12,327 bases of DNA from CAZQEC01 sp964591565 (GTDB lineage: Bacteria > Patescibacteriota > UBA1384 > CAJBMM01): contig CAZQEC010000030.1 in NCBI GenBank assembly GCA_964591565.1, positions 1 through 12,327 of the forward strand. The letters are read 5' to 3'. Both the position numbers and the translations under genes were made by a program. Shown one piece after another: positions 11,852 to 12,327 of the stretch; the first letter of the stretch is position 1; each line of letters opens with the position of its first letter. The notes beneath the pieces are model-generated. The model ran no database searches. It was given only the letters and a program-made list of their open reading frames with translations, and was not told where the DNA came from.

Positions 11852-12327
11852 ATGAATATACCCGATGCAATCAAAACGCAAATTAACCAATTACCCAAAA
11901 CGCCGGGGGTTTATTTTTTCAAATCCAAATCGGGCGAAATAATCTACGTAGGCAAAGCCACATCACTGCGTGATCGCGTGCGGTCTTACTGGGCTAAAGA
12001 GTTAAACCGTGCTCCAAGCATTCAAATAATGGTCGGCAAAGTGGCTAAAATTGAATATGAGGTGCTGGAATCATCCATCGAAGCGTTAATTGCTGAAGCA
12101 AACTATATCAAAAAACATCTACCCAAATATAACGTGCAGTTTCGCGACGATAAGAGTTATTTTTTTGTTAAGTTAGATGAAAGCGACGACTCGGGGTATG
12201 CCCGCCTATCAATGGTGCATAAAAATGAGATTTTAATGGATGAACCCAAAATTCGCTATTTTGGTCCTTATACGTCGGGTAAACATCTGCGGCTAGCGCT
12301 CAAAACCATGCGCAAATTATTTCCGTA
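11852..12327 (+). CDS. uvrC: Excinuclease ABC subunit C, 5' part
   Basis: UvrC makes the two incisions beside DNA lesions handed over by UvrA-UvrB. The visible 158 residues hold the N-terminal GIY-YIG nuclease domain that makes the 3' cut: TPGVYFF (Y21) and IIYVGKA (Y32), the catalytic arginine in SLRDRV (R42), and the acidic residue in EALIAEANYIKKHLPKYN. DDKSYFF and IRYFGPYTSG follow, which occur in UvrC and not in short stand-alone GIY-YIG proteins. The UvrB-interacting, RNase H-like and HhH parts lie beyond the edge. Confidence 0.95.
   Translation, partial: MNIPDAIKTQINQLPKTPGVYFFKSKSGEIIYVGKATSLRDRVRSYWAKELNRAPSIQIMVGKVAKIEYEVLESSIEALIAEANYIKKHLPKYNVQFRDDKSYFFVKLDESDDSGYARLSMVHKNEILMDEPKIRYFGPYTSGKHLRLALKTMRKLFP

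Noticed and set aside
11852..12327. Stand-alone GIY-YIG endonuclease
   Set aside because: The DDKSY and YFGPY stretches after the nuclease domain are specific to UvrC.

Overview
The window looks like part of a Patescibacteria/CPR-type genome (or a similarly reduced bacterium) recovered from a metagenome. The evidence is a half-length EF-Ts, a short prolyl-tRNA synthetase with no room for the editing insertion, a YerC/TrpR-type regulator, many genes with no Shine-Dalgarno sequence, and a 10-N assembly gap. The exact phylum cannot be fixed from this sequence. TGA is used as a stop (frr, and the transposase), so the genetic code is standard.

Layout. Positions 1-1807 (minus strand) hold a translation-termination block: rpmE (L31), prfA (RF1) and prmC, the methyltransferase that modifies release factors; prmC runs off the left edge. 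Positions 1808-3310 hold an accessory patch on the minus strand: a YerC/TrpR-like regulator with its own promoter and palindromic operator, an intrinsic terminator, and a lone hisG split by a frameshift. Positions 3432-4627 carry rpsB-tsf with overlapping stop and start. lepB (signal peptidase I) follows, flanked on both sides by long degenerate 7-nt repeat arrays. A DUF2207-like membrane protein (minus) and frr (plus) diverge from start codons that share bases. Then come rseP (containing the assembly gap), a third 7-nt array, and proS, whose coding sequence carries an in-frame REP palindrome.

Positions 10119-11240 carry two small orphan genes with strong ribosome-binding sites and near-identical terminators: one resembles the C-terminal helix-hairpin-helix domain of RNA polymerase alpha, and the other is unrecognised. 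Positions 11244-11817 form a REPtron: a REP-associated Y1 (HUH) transposase gene bracketed by inverted REP palindromes, with a third inside the gene. The window ends in the 5' part of uvrC.

The core is the familiar rpsB-tsf-(pyrH)-frr-(uppS-cdsA)-rseP-proS neighbourhood with several members missing or displaced. Three features stand out: (i) three intergenic arrays that hold a strict 7-nt register for 126-189 bases with little sequence identity between units; (ii) a REP palindrome domesticated as codons in an essential tRNA synthetase; (iii) a repeated pattern of promoter -10 boxes 6-9 nt from the start codon (rpmE, yerC, lepB, uvrC), which predicts leaderless or nearly leaderless mRNAs, against good Shine-Dalgarno sequences on the accessory genes.
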